64,000 nucleotides of DNA from Bacillota bacterium (GTDB lineage Bacteria > Bacillota > Clostridia > Acetivibrionales > DSM-1351), in contig JAEWST010000020.1 of NCBI GenBank assembly GCA_023398105.1, forward strand, positions 1-64,000. The letters run 5' to 3'. Shown in pieces: positions 18,052 to 26,703 of the stretch (the stretch's first letter is position 1; every line of letters begins with the position of its first letter). The position numbers and the translations under genes are program-made. The notes beneath the pieces were generated by a model. It saw only the letters and a program-made list of their open reading frames with translations, ran no database searches and had not been told where the DNA came from.

Positions 18052-18251
18052 AAGCCAATAAATTATTAATATTTGAATTTATTAAGATTAAACAAAGAAT
18101 CGTTACTATTCAGCCTCTAAAAATTCACCTAGTCTATGAGTGTTCATGCTTATCAATGGTTTGTTGCCAAAAGTAAAACACTATAAAGATAACAACACAA
18201 ACTTTCACGAGAAATTCGATATGTACTAACTAAAATTATGATTTTAATAAT

Positions 18252-18318
18252 AAATCTCAATAAAATATTCGAGAAATACGGATATTTTATTGAGATTTAG
18301 GCATAATTATAGTATATT
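18252..18318 (+). promoter_or_regulatory. promoter of the AbiL-like pair with a perfect 17-bp inverted repeat over the -35
   Basis: AAATCTCAATAAAATAT (18252-18268) and ATATTTTATTGAGATTT (18282-18298) are exact reverse complements with a 13-nt centre. The right arm contains TTGAGA (18290-18295), which sits 17 nt before TATATT (18313-18318), a plausible -35/-10 pair. The ATG of the ATPase gene is 33 nt downstream of this -10. The symmetry suggests a repressor-binding site; a weak hairpin is the alternative. The rest of 18052-18251 is AT-rich with no gene seen. Confidence 0.5.
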
Positions 18319-18350
18319 AATGTTATGATATAAGAAATGGAGTGAAAGCT

Positions 18351-19628
18351 ATGTTAGTAATGTTTCGTGTTAAAAATTTTGCATCATTTAAAGATGAAGT
18401 TATTCTGGATTTAAGAGCTGTGTCGTATAAAGAAATGACAAGCCATGTATTGGATATAGGAAAAAATAAACTTGTTAAAACTTTGGCTATATATGGGAAA
18501 AATGCGAGCGGTAAATCTAATTTAGTTAGTGCATTATATTATTTTGAAAGCTTTATTTTTAATCAGTTTATTAATGAGGGTTATAGAGAAGACGATATTA
18601 AACAAGCAGAAAAAATGCCTAATATACGTCGTACTACCTATAGATTAAGTGAAGTTATTAATGAAGAGTCTGAATTTGAAATTGTTTTTTACCATAATAA
18701 TAAAACCTATCAATATGGATTTTCAATAAAGGATGAAGATGGGAAAAATAAATATTATATAAATGAAGAATGGCTACTAGTGGATGATAAAGAAGTATTT
18801 GATAGAAACGCTGAACATATTATGCTGGGGAAAAAGTATGAGAAAGATTTAAAAAAAATAGATAAGGTAAGAAATGATCGTTTATATTTAGGAACACTAG
18901 ATTATTTTGCAGACGGTAATGTTAAGCTTATTATAGATGGATTTAAGGACTATCTAAAGCATAATTTTAATGTATACTTTGAACTGATCGTTGAAATGAG
19001 TATTAAAGGTTTTGTGTCTGATAGGGTTTTTTTAAGTCGTTTGGTTGAAGATGAGAGATATAGGAAAACTATTGAGCAATTTATTAAAGTTGCAGATATA
19101 GGAATTAATAGGTTGGAGATAGAAGAGAATTTCATGAAAAATTATGATGTAAAAACGATTCACAATGTTTATAACAATAAAGGTGAAGTTATTAGAGAAG
19201 AAAAATTTGATTTAAATATGGAATCTTCAGGAACTATATGGTATTTTTGTTTTATTCAATATATATTGAATATGATAGAAAATGGTGGAGTATTTATTGT
19301 AGACGAGATGTCAGCAAGATTACATCCTATGCTTACAAAGTTCATAGTTGATTTATATCAAAGTGAGAGAAATAAGAAGGCTCAACTTATTTTTACAACC
19401 CATGATGTTTCATTGATGAATAGGCAGCAATTTAGAAGAGATGAAATTGCATTTGTAGATAAGAATAAAAAAGGTGAATCATCTATATTTACATTGGCAG
19501 ATATTAAAACGAGGTCTGATGCTAGCTTTTCTAAAGACTATATGTTTGGAAAATATGGTGCGATTCCTGTCATAGATGAGCAGTTCTTAGATAAGGAAAT
19601 GGCAGGTGATTGGTTATGGGAAGATTAG
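18351..19628 (+). CDS. AAA (ABC/SMC-like) ATPase, AbiLi/RloA-type defence component
   Basis: 425 residues from the ATG at 18351, with GGAG upstream; an in-frame GTG at 18342 is less likely. The protein starts FRVKNFASFKDEVILDL, the usual opening of AAA_15/AAA_21 ATPases, with Walker A GKNASGKS at 49-56. Walker B is GGVFIVDEMSARLHP (about 310-325), followed by a TTHDVSLM switch histidine. The region between holds the long helical insert typical of these overcoming-lysogenization-defect-like proteins. The next gene overlaps it by 13 bp and encodes an RloB-type protein. That pairing is the AbiL/RloAB arrangement, which is known to stop phage growth. Activity here is inferred. Confidence 0.85.
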   Translation: MLVMFRVKNFASFKDEVILDLRAVSYKEMTSHVLDIGKNKLVKTLAIYGKNASGKSNLVSALYYFESFIFNQFINEGYREDDIKQAEKMPNIRRTTYRLSEVINEESEFEIVFYHNNKTYQYGFSIKDEDGKNKYYINEEWLLVDDKEVFDRNAEHIMLGKKYEKDLKKIDKVRNDRLYLGTLDYFADGNVKLIIDGFKDYLKHNFNVYFELIVEMSIKGFVSDRVFLSRLVEDERYRKTIEQFIKVADIGINRLEIEENFMKNYDVKTIHNVYNNKGEVIREEKFDLNMESSGTIWYFCFIQYILNMIENGGVFIVDEMSARLHPMLTKFIVDLYQSERNKKAQLIFTTHDVSLMNRQQFRRDEIAFVDKNKKGESSIFTLADIKTRSDASFSKDYMFGKYGAIPVIDEQFLDKEMAGDWLWED

Positions 19629-20314
19629 TTAATGGAGAAAGAACAATAACTAATCCAAAGCCTGAAAATGCTGGTAAACTTCTTGTTTTTTGTGAAGGTT
19701 CAACCGAATATAATTATTTTGATTATTTTAAAGTATATCTTGAAAATAATTTGCATGTTGAATTTTCAAATATTGTTCTTGAACCTATTAATACTAAAGG
19801 AGATGCAAAGCATGTATTTCTGCATGCAGAGGAATTTTTAAGCAAGGATGAAAATAAGCGAAAATACAGGTTTTATGAGAAACATTTAGTTTTTGATTGT
19901 GATGCTCCAGATAATATTCAAGATGTAATAATATTGATGCAAAAATCTGAAAATGAGTATATATTAGACTATACTAATTTGTTGTTTGAAACTTGGCTTG
20001 TTATGCATTTTCAGAATTTATTTCCTGAAAATAGGCTTAATAAACGGGTTATAATCAAGCAAATACGTGAATATTTGGGTGTACAAAAATACACATCAAA
20101 AGTAAAAGCAGCTAAAGGGACAATAGGCAAAATATTAGGCAGTGATGGAAATATTAGAATTAGAGCTGCCATAGATAATGCTAAAGTCCTTGAAAAATAC
20201 TGGGAAGAACGCGGAATGGTAGAATCAAAAAATATAGAAGATATGAACCCTTCAGTCAACATATATAAGCTAATTGAAAGATTATTGGATGAAATAAATT
20301 GCTCGTGCAATTAA
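19616..20314 (+). CDS. RloB/AbiLii-like TOPRIM-fold protein
   Basis: 232 residues from the ATG at 19616 (AGGTGAT upstream); an in-frame TTG at 19610 is the alternative. The start overlaps the ATPase stop, so translation is coupled. Motifs: LLVFCEGSTEYNYFDYF with acidic Glu27, and HLVFDCDAPDN with Asp94 and Asp96. The glutamate plus DxD pattern is that of TOPRIM nuclease domains, and the family match is RloB. NLLFETWLVMHF is another family block. Acting with the AAA ATPase as a two-gene abortive-infection module is inference from family knowledge. Confidence 0.85.
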   Translation: MGRLVNGERTITNPKPENAGKLLVFCEGSTEYNYFDYFKVYLENNLHVEFSNIVLEPINTKGDAKHVFLHAEEFLSKDENKRKYRFYEKHLVFDCDAPDNIQDVIILMQKSENEYILDYTNLLFETWLVMHFQNLFPENRLNKRVIIKQIREYLGVQKYTSKVKAAKGTIGKILGSDGNIRIRAAIDNAKVLEKYWEERGMVESKNIEDMNPSVNIYKLIERLLDEINCSCN

Positions 20315-20398
20315 AAATTTAACAGGCTGACTGTTAATATTCTAGTGAAAAATTAAAGGCATTTAAAGAGAAATGTTTTACATATTTAATGTTACTTA

Positions 20399-20431
20399 TA
20401 AAACCTCTTCAAAATATTTAGAGGTTTTTTT
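20399..20431 (+). terminator. intrinsic terminator after the AbiL-like pair
   Basis: AAACCTC (20401-20407) pairs with GAGGTTT (20421-20427), followed by a run of T. Confidence 0.8.
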
Positions 20432-20506
20432 GTACCCTTTTTTGGCAAGAATATTACTAAAGAAATTAGTAAGTGCAGTGTGCATTAATTAAGAAAGGGA
20501 TAGACT

Positions 20507-21409
20507 ATGAGACAAAGACGCTGGATCAATTCAAAAGTAGCAATTACTCACAATAATAACGAAGCAATTGCAATAAAGGATGCAATTGGGCTGCTTCAAG
20601 TGATGACGGCTATAAATAATAATGATGTAGTAGTAATAACACCTAATTGGGTGAAAAGTCAAAATGCCGATTCTGCTATAGTTGTTGGGGGAGAGAGTTT
20701 GCGGCAGATTATAAGGCTAGTAAAGGAGAAAACCCCCAAAAGGCTAGTAATAGCTGCTGGTTCAGCAGATGACGAAACTAAAAATGTAATGGATGCCGTT
20801 GGATATAGCAGAATTATTTCTGAAGAAGGTGTTGAATTCATTGATTTGAATCATGGACCCTTTGACACAATTAATTTAAATCATCCAATTATTTTTTCAA
20901 CAAAAATAAATAAGCTTTTAAATGAAATGACGGTCTTAATTTCCTTTACACAACTAAAGTATCATGAGGAAGCAACTATTTCAGCTGCTATCAAAAATAT
21001 AGCTATGGGCTGGCCTCCTGCTGAGGAACATGGATTCCCTAAAAAGCAAACTGGAATACATAGGGAGCTACATAGCTTTATTTCAGCTATGGCAGAGCAA
21101 ATCCCTATTGATATATCCATTATAAGTGCAAGCCCTGCTATGATTGGTACAGGACCTTCAAAGGGTATTGCACGCCATACTGGCTTGGTGATTGCAGGCT
21201 GTGATCCTGTGGCTGCTGATACAGTAGCTGCAAGACTTTTGGGCTTTAGACCTCAGAGCGTTAGATATTTATTTGAATGTTCCAACAAAAAAATAGGTGA
21301 GAGCGATATTGAAAAAATAAGTATAGAAGGAATACCTTTAGTTGAAGCCGAAAACATTTTCAGCAAGGCTGCATATGGTGACGGTATTGCTGTTGATAAG
21401 CCTAATTAA
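20507..21409 (+). CDS. DUF362 domain protein
   Basis: 300 residues, ATG after GAAAGGGAT. It fits the DUF362 family: repeated DVVVITPNWV, LIS FTQLKYHEEATISAAIKNIAMG and a glycine-rich SPAMIGTGPSKGIARHTGLVIAGCDPVAADTVAARLLGF core. There are no ferredoxin-type Cys clusters, which some family members carry at the C-terminus, and no signal peptide. The function of this family is not established. It is bracketed by terminators, so it is probably a single-gene unit. Confidence 0.8.
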   Translation: MRQRRWINSKVAITHNNNEAIAIKDAIGLLQVMTAINNNDVVVITPNWVKSQNADSAIVVGGESLRQIIRLVKEKTPKRLVIAAGSADDETKNVMDAVGYSRIISEEGVEFIDLNHGPFDTINLNHPIIFSTKINKLLNEMTVLISFTQLKYHEEATISAAIKNIAMGWPPAEEHGFPKKQTGIHRELHSFISAMAEQIPIDISIISASPAMIGTGPSKGIARHTGLVIAGCDPVAADTVAARLLGFRPQSVRYLFECSNKKIGESDIEKISIEGIPLVEAENIFSKAAYGDGIAVDKPN

Positions 21410-21443
21410 ATAAGAATTCTATTAATTTAATGGCAGACAATAA

Positions 21444-21500
21444 GAACCTCAGACTTCGCACACAAATGAAGCTAAATGTTGTGAAGTTTGAGGTTTTTAT
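21444..21500 (+). terminator. intrinsic terminator after the DUF362 gene
   Basis: AACCTCAGACTTCGCAC pairs, with one or two mismatches, with GTGAAGTTTGAGGTTTTT across the short middle, followed by TTTATT. Confidence 0.8.
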
Positions 21501-21640
21501 TAGCTTTAGTAAACAAATACATATTGACAAATAAAGTTACAAGAATTATATTAACAATGAATTTGCAAATAAGTCTATTTTTTCTCTTATTGCTGAGGGG
21601 AAAAAGTTGTTTGCTAATCATAATAAGGAGGTAAATGATA

Positions 21641-23371
21641 GTGATTAAAAAATTAATACCTTATTTATCAAAATATAAAATTTATGCCATACTTTGTCCG
21701 TTAGCTATTATAGGTGAAGTGCTTTTAGAGATACGAATACCCTTTCTTATGGCTAAAATAGTTGATAAGGGTATTCCGTCAAAGGATATTGGTTACGTAT
21801 TGCAAACAGGCGGGCTTATGGTGGTAATGGCACTAATTTCTCTGCTCTTTGGGGCACTTGGCTCTAAGTTCGGAGCAACTGCAAGCATGGGTCTTGGCAG
21901 TGAGCTTAGAAAAGGTTTATTTAACAAAATTCAGGATTTTTCTTTTTCTAATATAGATAAATTCAGCACAGCATCATTAATTACTCGAATAACTACGGAT
22001 GTTAATAACACACAGAACTCATTTATGATGATAATACGAGTGCTGGTACGTGCACCAGTTATGATGGTTAGTGCAACTATTATGGCATACACGATAAACA
22101 AAAGTCTTGTTAATGTATTCCTAGTAGCCATTCCAGTTTTGGCAATTGTTTTTGTAGTAATTGCTGGGCTGGCTTATCCACGCTTTACTAAGTTATTAAA
22201 AAAATATGATGCACTAAATTCCTCCGTGCAGGAGAACTTAGTTGCTATACGAGTTGTAAAAGCCTTTGTACGTTCACAATATGAAAAACTTAAATTCAAA
22301 GCTGCTAATGATGAATTGATGAATGCATCAATTAGGGCTGAAAAAATTGTTATATTTAATATGCCATTTATGCAAATTACAATATACTCTTGTATTGTTG
22401 CTATTCTGTGGTTTGGCGGGAATATGATAATTGCAGGGGATATGTTGACAGGAGAATTAATAAGCTTTATTAGTTATGTTACGCAGATACTGGTTTCTCT
22501 TATGATGATATCTATGGTGCTTATCACAGTAATACTTTCCCGCGCCTCTGTTAACAGAATTATAGAGGTACTTGACGAGAAGACAGATATAACAGATGTA
22601 CAGGGAAGCGAAAAGAAGACAGTTACCGATGGCTCAATTGATTTTGAAAATGTATCCTTTAGGTACAATTCTCAAGCTGATGCTAATATTCTTGAGCAGG
22701 TAAATATTCACATTAAGTCAGGGCAAACAGTTGGCATAATTGGTGGTACAGGTTCGTCAAAAACTACCTTAGTTCAGCTAATTCCTAGATTGTATGATGT
22801 AACACAAGGAAGAGTACTTGTGGGAGGTGTAGATGTGCGTGATTATAAATTAAATGAATTAAGGGACGCAGTTGCAATGGTGCTTCAGAAGAATATACTG
22901 TTTTCAGGCACTATCAAGGATAATTTGCTATGGGGAAATGAAAATGCCACTGATGAACAAATCGCTGAAGCATGTAAGGCTGCTCAGGCACATGATTTTA
23001 TAGTAAGCTTTCCAAAAGGCTATGAAACTGAGCTAGGGCAAGGAGGAGTAAATGTTTCAGGTGGTCAGAAGCAGCGTCTTTGCATTGCAAGAGCATTGCT
23101 AAAAAGCCCCAAGGTACTGATTCTAGATGACAGTACAAGTGCGGTAGATACTGCAACAGACTCAAAAATTCGTGAAGCACTTAGTAGATATAGCAAAGAA
23201 ATTACTACTATTATAATTGCCCAGAGAATCAGCTCAGTATGTGATGCAGATGTAATTATTGTATTAGATGATGGTAAAGTAAATGCTATAGGCACCCATG
23301 ATGAATTACTTCAAAACAACCAGATTTATAAGGAAGTGTATCATTCACAGCAGGAAGGGGTGAGTGCATAA
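21641..23371 (+). CDS. ABC exporter subunit with degenerate catalytic site (heterodimer partner 1)
   Basis: 576 residues from GTG at 21641 (AAGGAGG, 9 nt). The ATG at 21635 is only 3 nt from the site, though it is possible. Six-helix type-1 exporter membrane domain (about 10-310), then an ATPase domain with Walker A GGTGSSKTTL (a serine where glycine is usual before the lysine), signature NVSGGQKQRLCIARAL and Walker B VLILDDSTSAVD. The residue after the Walker B aspartate is Asp, not the catalytic Glu. That is the noncanonical half of heterodimeric exporters such as BmrCD, LmrCD and TM287/288. Its stop overlaps the partner's start (TAATG). Substrate unknown, probably drugs or lipids. Confidence 0.92.
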   Translation: MIKKLIPYLSKYKIYAILCPLAIIGEVLLEIRIPFLMAKIVDKGIPSKDIGYVLQTGGLMVVMALISLLFGALGSKFGATASMGLGSELRKGLFNKIQDFSFSNIDKFSTASLITRITTDVNNTQNSFMMIIRVLVRAPVMMVSATIMAYTINKSLVNVFLVAIPVLAIVFVVIAGLAYPRFTKLLKKYDALNSSVQENLVAIRVVKAFVRSQYEKLKFKAANDELMNASIRAEKIVIFNMPFMQITIYSCIVAILWFGGNMIIAGDMLTGELISFISYVTQILVSLMMISMVLITVILSRASVNRIIEVLDEKTDITDVQGSEKKTVTDGSIDFENVSFRYNSQADANILEQVNIHIKSGQTVGIIGGTGSSKTTLVQLIPRLYDVTQGRVLVGGVDVRDYKLNELRDAVAMVLQKNILFSGTIKDNLLWGNENATDEQIAEACKAAQAHDFIVSFPKGYETELGQGGVNVSGGQKQRLCIARALLKSPKVLILDDSTSAVDTATDSKIREALSRYSKEITTIIIAQRISSVCDADVIIVLDDGKVNAIGTHDELLQNNQIYKEVYHSQQEGVSA

Positions 23372-25260
23372 TGGCAGGACCAGCTAAACACAATTTTCAA
23401 AAGCCAAAAAGTGCTGGAAAAACGCTTGCACGTGTTTTCGGATATATGCTTAATAAGAAATGGCTGCTTATTCTAGTGGCGGTTTTTGTTATAATCAGTT
23501 CAGGAGCAGGTGTGGCAGGGACTTATTTCTTAAAGCCTCTTATTAATGACTATATTATACCACTTATTGGAATTAATCCCTCACAAGTTGATTTAGCACC
23601 TTTCATTCGAATGATTCTGTTTTTGAGTTTTATTTATTTAATTGGAGCACTGTCCACATATGTATATAGCCGTGTTATGGTGAAAATTTCAAACGGTGCA
23701 CTTAATTCCATTCGTAAGGATTTATTTAATAGTATGCAGGATTTGCCAATTAAATATTTTGACACTCATACTCATGGAGAACTGATGAGTCGTTATACCA
23801 GTGATGTTGATACTCTTCGTGAGACAATCAGCAATGGAGTTACTCAGCTTATAACCTCAGCCATTACAGTTGTTGGTACATTTGTTATGATGTTAGTGCT
23901 TAGTCCTATTTTAACTATTCTTATAATTGTTATGCTTTTTGTAATGTTTGTCATTATAAAAAATATTGGTAGTAAAAGTGCTAAATATTTTAAGAAGCAG
24001 CAAAAGGCTGTAGGTATTGCAAATGGCTATATAGAGGAAATGATTGAGGGCCAAAAGGTAGTTAAGGTTTTCTGCCATGAGGACAAGACAAAAAATGAGT
24101 TTGCTGTTTTAAATGAAAATCTACGCCTTGCAGCAACTAATGCTCACACATATGCCAGCATTATGATGCCTATTATGGGAAATTTGTCATATGTTAATTA
24201 TGCTCTTACTGCCGCTGCAGGTGCAATGATGGTTATTGCTGGGCGTATGGATATTGGTTCTATTGCATCGTTTTTACAATATACACGATCATTTTCACAG
24301 CCAATAACTCAAATAAGTCAACAATTTAATTCAATACTTTCAGCACTTGCTGGTGCTGAGAGAATTTTTGAGATTATTGATGAGAAGCCTGAACAAGACG
24401 ATGGCTATGTGACTTTGGTAAATGTGAAGGAAAATCAAGATGGGACCTTAGTTGAAAGTGATAAACGTACTGATTTATGGGCGTGGAGACACCCACACCA
24501 TGATGGCACAGTAACATATACACAGCTAAAGGGTGATGTTCAGTTCTCGGAGGTGGATTTTGGATATGATGACGACAAATTGGTTTTACATAAGGTATCC
24601 ATTTTTGCAAAATCAGGACAAAAGATTGCTTTCGTCGGCTCAACAGGTGCAGGGAAGACTACAATTACTAATCTAATTAATCGTTTTTATGATGTGCCAA
24701 ATGGAAAAATACGCTACGATGGAATAAATATTAATAAAATAATAAAAGAAGATTTAAGAAGTTCACTTGCAATGGTTTTGCAGGACACACATCTATTTAC
24801 AGGTACTGTACGGGATAATATTCGTTATGGAAGGCTTGATGCTACTGATGAGGAAGTTTTGGCGGCGGCAAAGCTTGCAAATGCAGATGGTTTTATTAAG
24901 CATCTGCCTCAAGGATACGATACTATGCTTGTTTCAGATGGTTCAAATCTGAGTCAAGGACAGCGACAGTTAATTGCCATTGCACGTGCAGCAGTAGCAA
25001 ATCCACCTGTTTTGATATTAGATGAAGCAACTAGTTCTATTGATACCAGAACAGAAGCACTTATTGAAAAGGGTATGGATAAGCTTATGATGGGGCGCAC
25101 AGTATTTGTTATAGCTCACCGACTTTCTACTGTACGAAATGCTGACGTAATTATAGTGCTGGAAAACGGTGAGATAATAGAGCAAGGAAACCATGAAGAA
25201 CTGATTGCAGAGCATGGAAAGTACTATCAGCTGTACACGGGACAGTTCGAGTTGTCGTGA
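23371..25260 (+). CDS. ABC exporter subunit (heterodimer partner 2)
   Basis: 629 residues; the ATG overlaps the previous stop by 1 nt, so the two are made together. Six-helix membrane domain (about 30-345), then a nucleotide-binding domain with Walker A STGAGKTTITNL, signature LSQGQRQLIAIARA and Walker B VLILDEATSSID with the normal catalytic Glu. Between the two domains is an insert of about 45 residues (VTLVNVKENQDGTLVESDK...HHDGTVTYT) that is usual in this half of the pair. The LSQGQ signature instead of LSGGQ also marks the asymmetric heterodimers. Likely multidrug or lipid export. Confidence 0.93.
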   Translation: MAGPAKHNFQKPKSAGKTLARVFGYMLNKKWLLILVAVFVIISSGAGVAGTYFLKPLINDYIIPLIGINPSQVDLAPFIRMILFLSFIYLIGALSTYVYSRVMVKISNGALNSIRKDLFNSMQDLPIKYFDTHTHGELMSRYTSDVDTLRETISNGVTQLITSAITVVGTFVMMLVLSPILTILIIVMLFVMFVIIKNIGSKSAKYFKKQQKAVGIANGYIEEMIEGQKVVKVFCHEDKTKNEFAVLNENLRLAATNAHTYASIMMPIMGNLSYVNYALTAAAGAMMVIAGRMDIGSIASFLQYTRSFSQPITQISQQFNSILSALAGAERIFEIIDEKPEQDDGYVTLVNVKENQDGTLVESDKRTDLWAWRHPHHDGTVTYTQLKGDVQFSEVDFGYDDDKLVLHKVSIFAKSGQKIAFVGSTGAGKTTITNLINRFYDVPNGKIRYDGININKIIKEDLRSSLAMVLQDTHLFTGTVRDNIRYGRLDATDEEVLAAAKLANADGFIKHLPQGYDTMLVSDGSNLSQGQRQLIAIARAAVANPPVLILDEATSSIDTRTEALIEKGMDKLMMGRTVFVIAHRLSTVRNADVIIVLENGEIIEQGNHEELIAEHGKYYQLYTGQFELS

Positions 25261-25281
25261 GGCAGTATTTGCAGTTAACAA

Positions 25282-25425
25282 ATGATGTCACAACTAAGAG
25301 TTTCAGTAGCAATGGAATTTACAGATTTTAACACAGGTATACAACAGCTTAAAGCTAGAATAGGAACATCTGAAATAGGTAAATCATTTATGACACAGTT
25401 AATGAAAGGTAGCTGCCTTCAATAA
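25282..25425 (+). other. short open frame (47 codons) after the ABC pair, probably a gene remnant
   Basis: ATG ATG at 25282 opens a frame ending ...GIQQLKARIGTSEIGKSFMTQLMKG...Q-stop. No ribosome-binding site precedes it, and its last codons form the left arm of the terminator at 25405. I recognise no family. It looks like the tail of a lost gene; a real small protein is possible but unsupported. Confidence 0.25.
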
Positions 25426-25454
25426 AATATTGATTTAGGGCAGCTACCTTTTGT
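25405..25454. terminator. bidirectional terminator between the ABC exporter and the aminotransferase
   Basis: AAAGGTAGCTGCC (25405-25417) and GGCAGCTACCTTTT (25439-25452) form a perfect 13-bp stem with A- and T-rich flanks on both sides. It can serve the plus-strand exporter operon and the minus-strand aminotransferase gene, which ends at 25482. Confidence 0.9.
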
Positions 25455-25481
25455 GTATAGAAATAATTATTAACTCTTTAG

Positions 25482-26660
25482 TTATTTAAATTCCTTGGCT
25501 AATGCCTCAAATGCAGGCAGTGAGTTCTTTATAGTTTCCAAACTACAGCAATATGCCAATCTGAAATAACCTGGTCCTGCAAAGCCTGAACCTGGAACAA
25601 TAAGTAGATTGTATTTTAAGGCTCTGTTTTTGAATTCCACATCATCTGAAATCAATGCCTTAGGAAACAGGTAGAAGGCTCCATCAGGTTTAACACATTC
25701 ATAACCAAAGCTTATAAGACTATTGTAAAGCAAATCTCTTCTCTCTTTGTAAATATTTATATCTACTGTGGAGTCAATTGTCTTAGCAACAATCTTTTGG
25801 AAAAGTGCAGGTGCATTTACAAAGCCTAAAATTCTATTACAGTAAATCAGACCGCCCATCAAGGTGTCTATATCTTCAGCATCAGGATTTGTAGCTATAT
25901 AGCCCATACGTTCTCCAGGAAGAGAAAGGGATTTGCTAAAGCAATCAATCATAATTGCATTTCTGTAAATTGTTAAAATATTAGGAACTTCTACATCATA
26001 GGCTAACTTTCTATATGGCTCATCGGAGATAATATAAATTGTATGCCCAAACTCATTGCTTTTTCTCTCTAATACCGTTGCAATACTGTTTAAAATATCT
26101 TTGCTATAAACTACACCAGTAGGATTATTAGGGGTGTTAATAAGTACAGCCTTTGTATTTGCTGTAATATTTTTCTCCAAAAGTTCAGCATCAGGTAAAA
26201 ATGTACTGTGGTCGGTATTGATTACTTTTATTTTTCCGCTGTGATTATCAATATAGGAGTTATATTCTACAAAATATGGAGCAAAAACAATTACTTCTTC
26301 GCCTGGGTTTAGAAGAGTCTTTAATACTACATTTAAAGCTCCGCCAGCTCCAACTGTCATAACAATATTATCAGAACTGAGTTTTAAGCCTGTTTCTTTG
26401 TTGATTTTTTGTGCTATGGTTGTTCTTACTTCTGGGTAGCCTGCATTTACCATATATGAATGCATTCTTAACTCTTCAGAATTTGCAAACTCACGCAATG
26501 CAGCTTTTACCTCAGCAGGAGGTTCAGGATCTGGATTCCCTAGAGAAAAGTCATAGACCTTATCATTTCCATAAAGCTTTCTTAATTTTTCACCTTCTTC
26601 AAACATAGCTCTTATCATTGACGAGTTTTTAATATTATAACTAATTTTATTGGATATCAT
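25482..26660 (-). CDS. pyridoxal-phosphate-dependent aminotransferase, class I/II
   Basis: 392 residues, preceded on the minus strand by an AGGAGG-type site. It has a fold-type-I aminotransferase layout: YDFSLGNPDPEPP near the N-terminus, INTPNNPTG (172-181), ISDEPYRKL, and Schiff-base Lys243 in CFSKSLSLPGERMGY; PGSGFAGPGYFRLAY carries the substrate-carboxylate arginine. This is the aspartate-aminotransferase-like branch; the amino donor cannot be read from sequence. It follows rqcH with 43 bp between them and is probably co-transcribed with it. Confidence 0.85.
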   Translation of the reverse strand: MISNKISYNIKNSSMIRAMFEEGEKLRKLYGNDKVYDFSLGNPDPEPPAEVKAALREFANSEELRMHSYMVNAGYPEVRTTIAQKINKETGLKLSSDNIVMTVGAGGALNVVLKTLLNPGEEVIVFAPYFVEYNSYIDNHSGKIKVINTDHSTFLPDAELLEKNITANTKAVLINTPNNPTGVVYSKDILNSIATVLERKSNEFGHTIYIISDEPYRKLAYDVEVPNILTIYRNAIMIDCFSKSLSLPGERMGYIATNPDAEDIDTLMGGLIYCNRILGFVNAPALFQKIVAKTIDSTVDINIYKERRDLLYNSLISFGYECVKPDGAFYLFPKALISDDVEFKNRALKYNLLIVPGSGFAGPGYFRLAYCCSLETIKNSLPAFEALAKEFK

Positions 26661-26703
26661 AGTATATTTCCTCCTAAATGCTAATATATAAAGTATTCAG
26701 ATT

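Noticed and set aside
18342..18350. GTG start for the AAA ATPase
   Set aside because: The GGAG site is too close to the GTG and well placed for ATG 18351.
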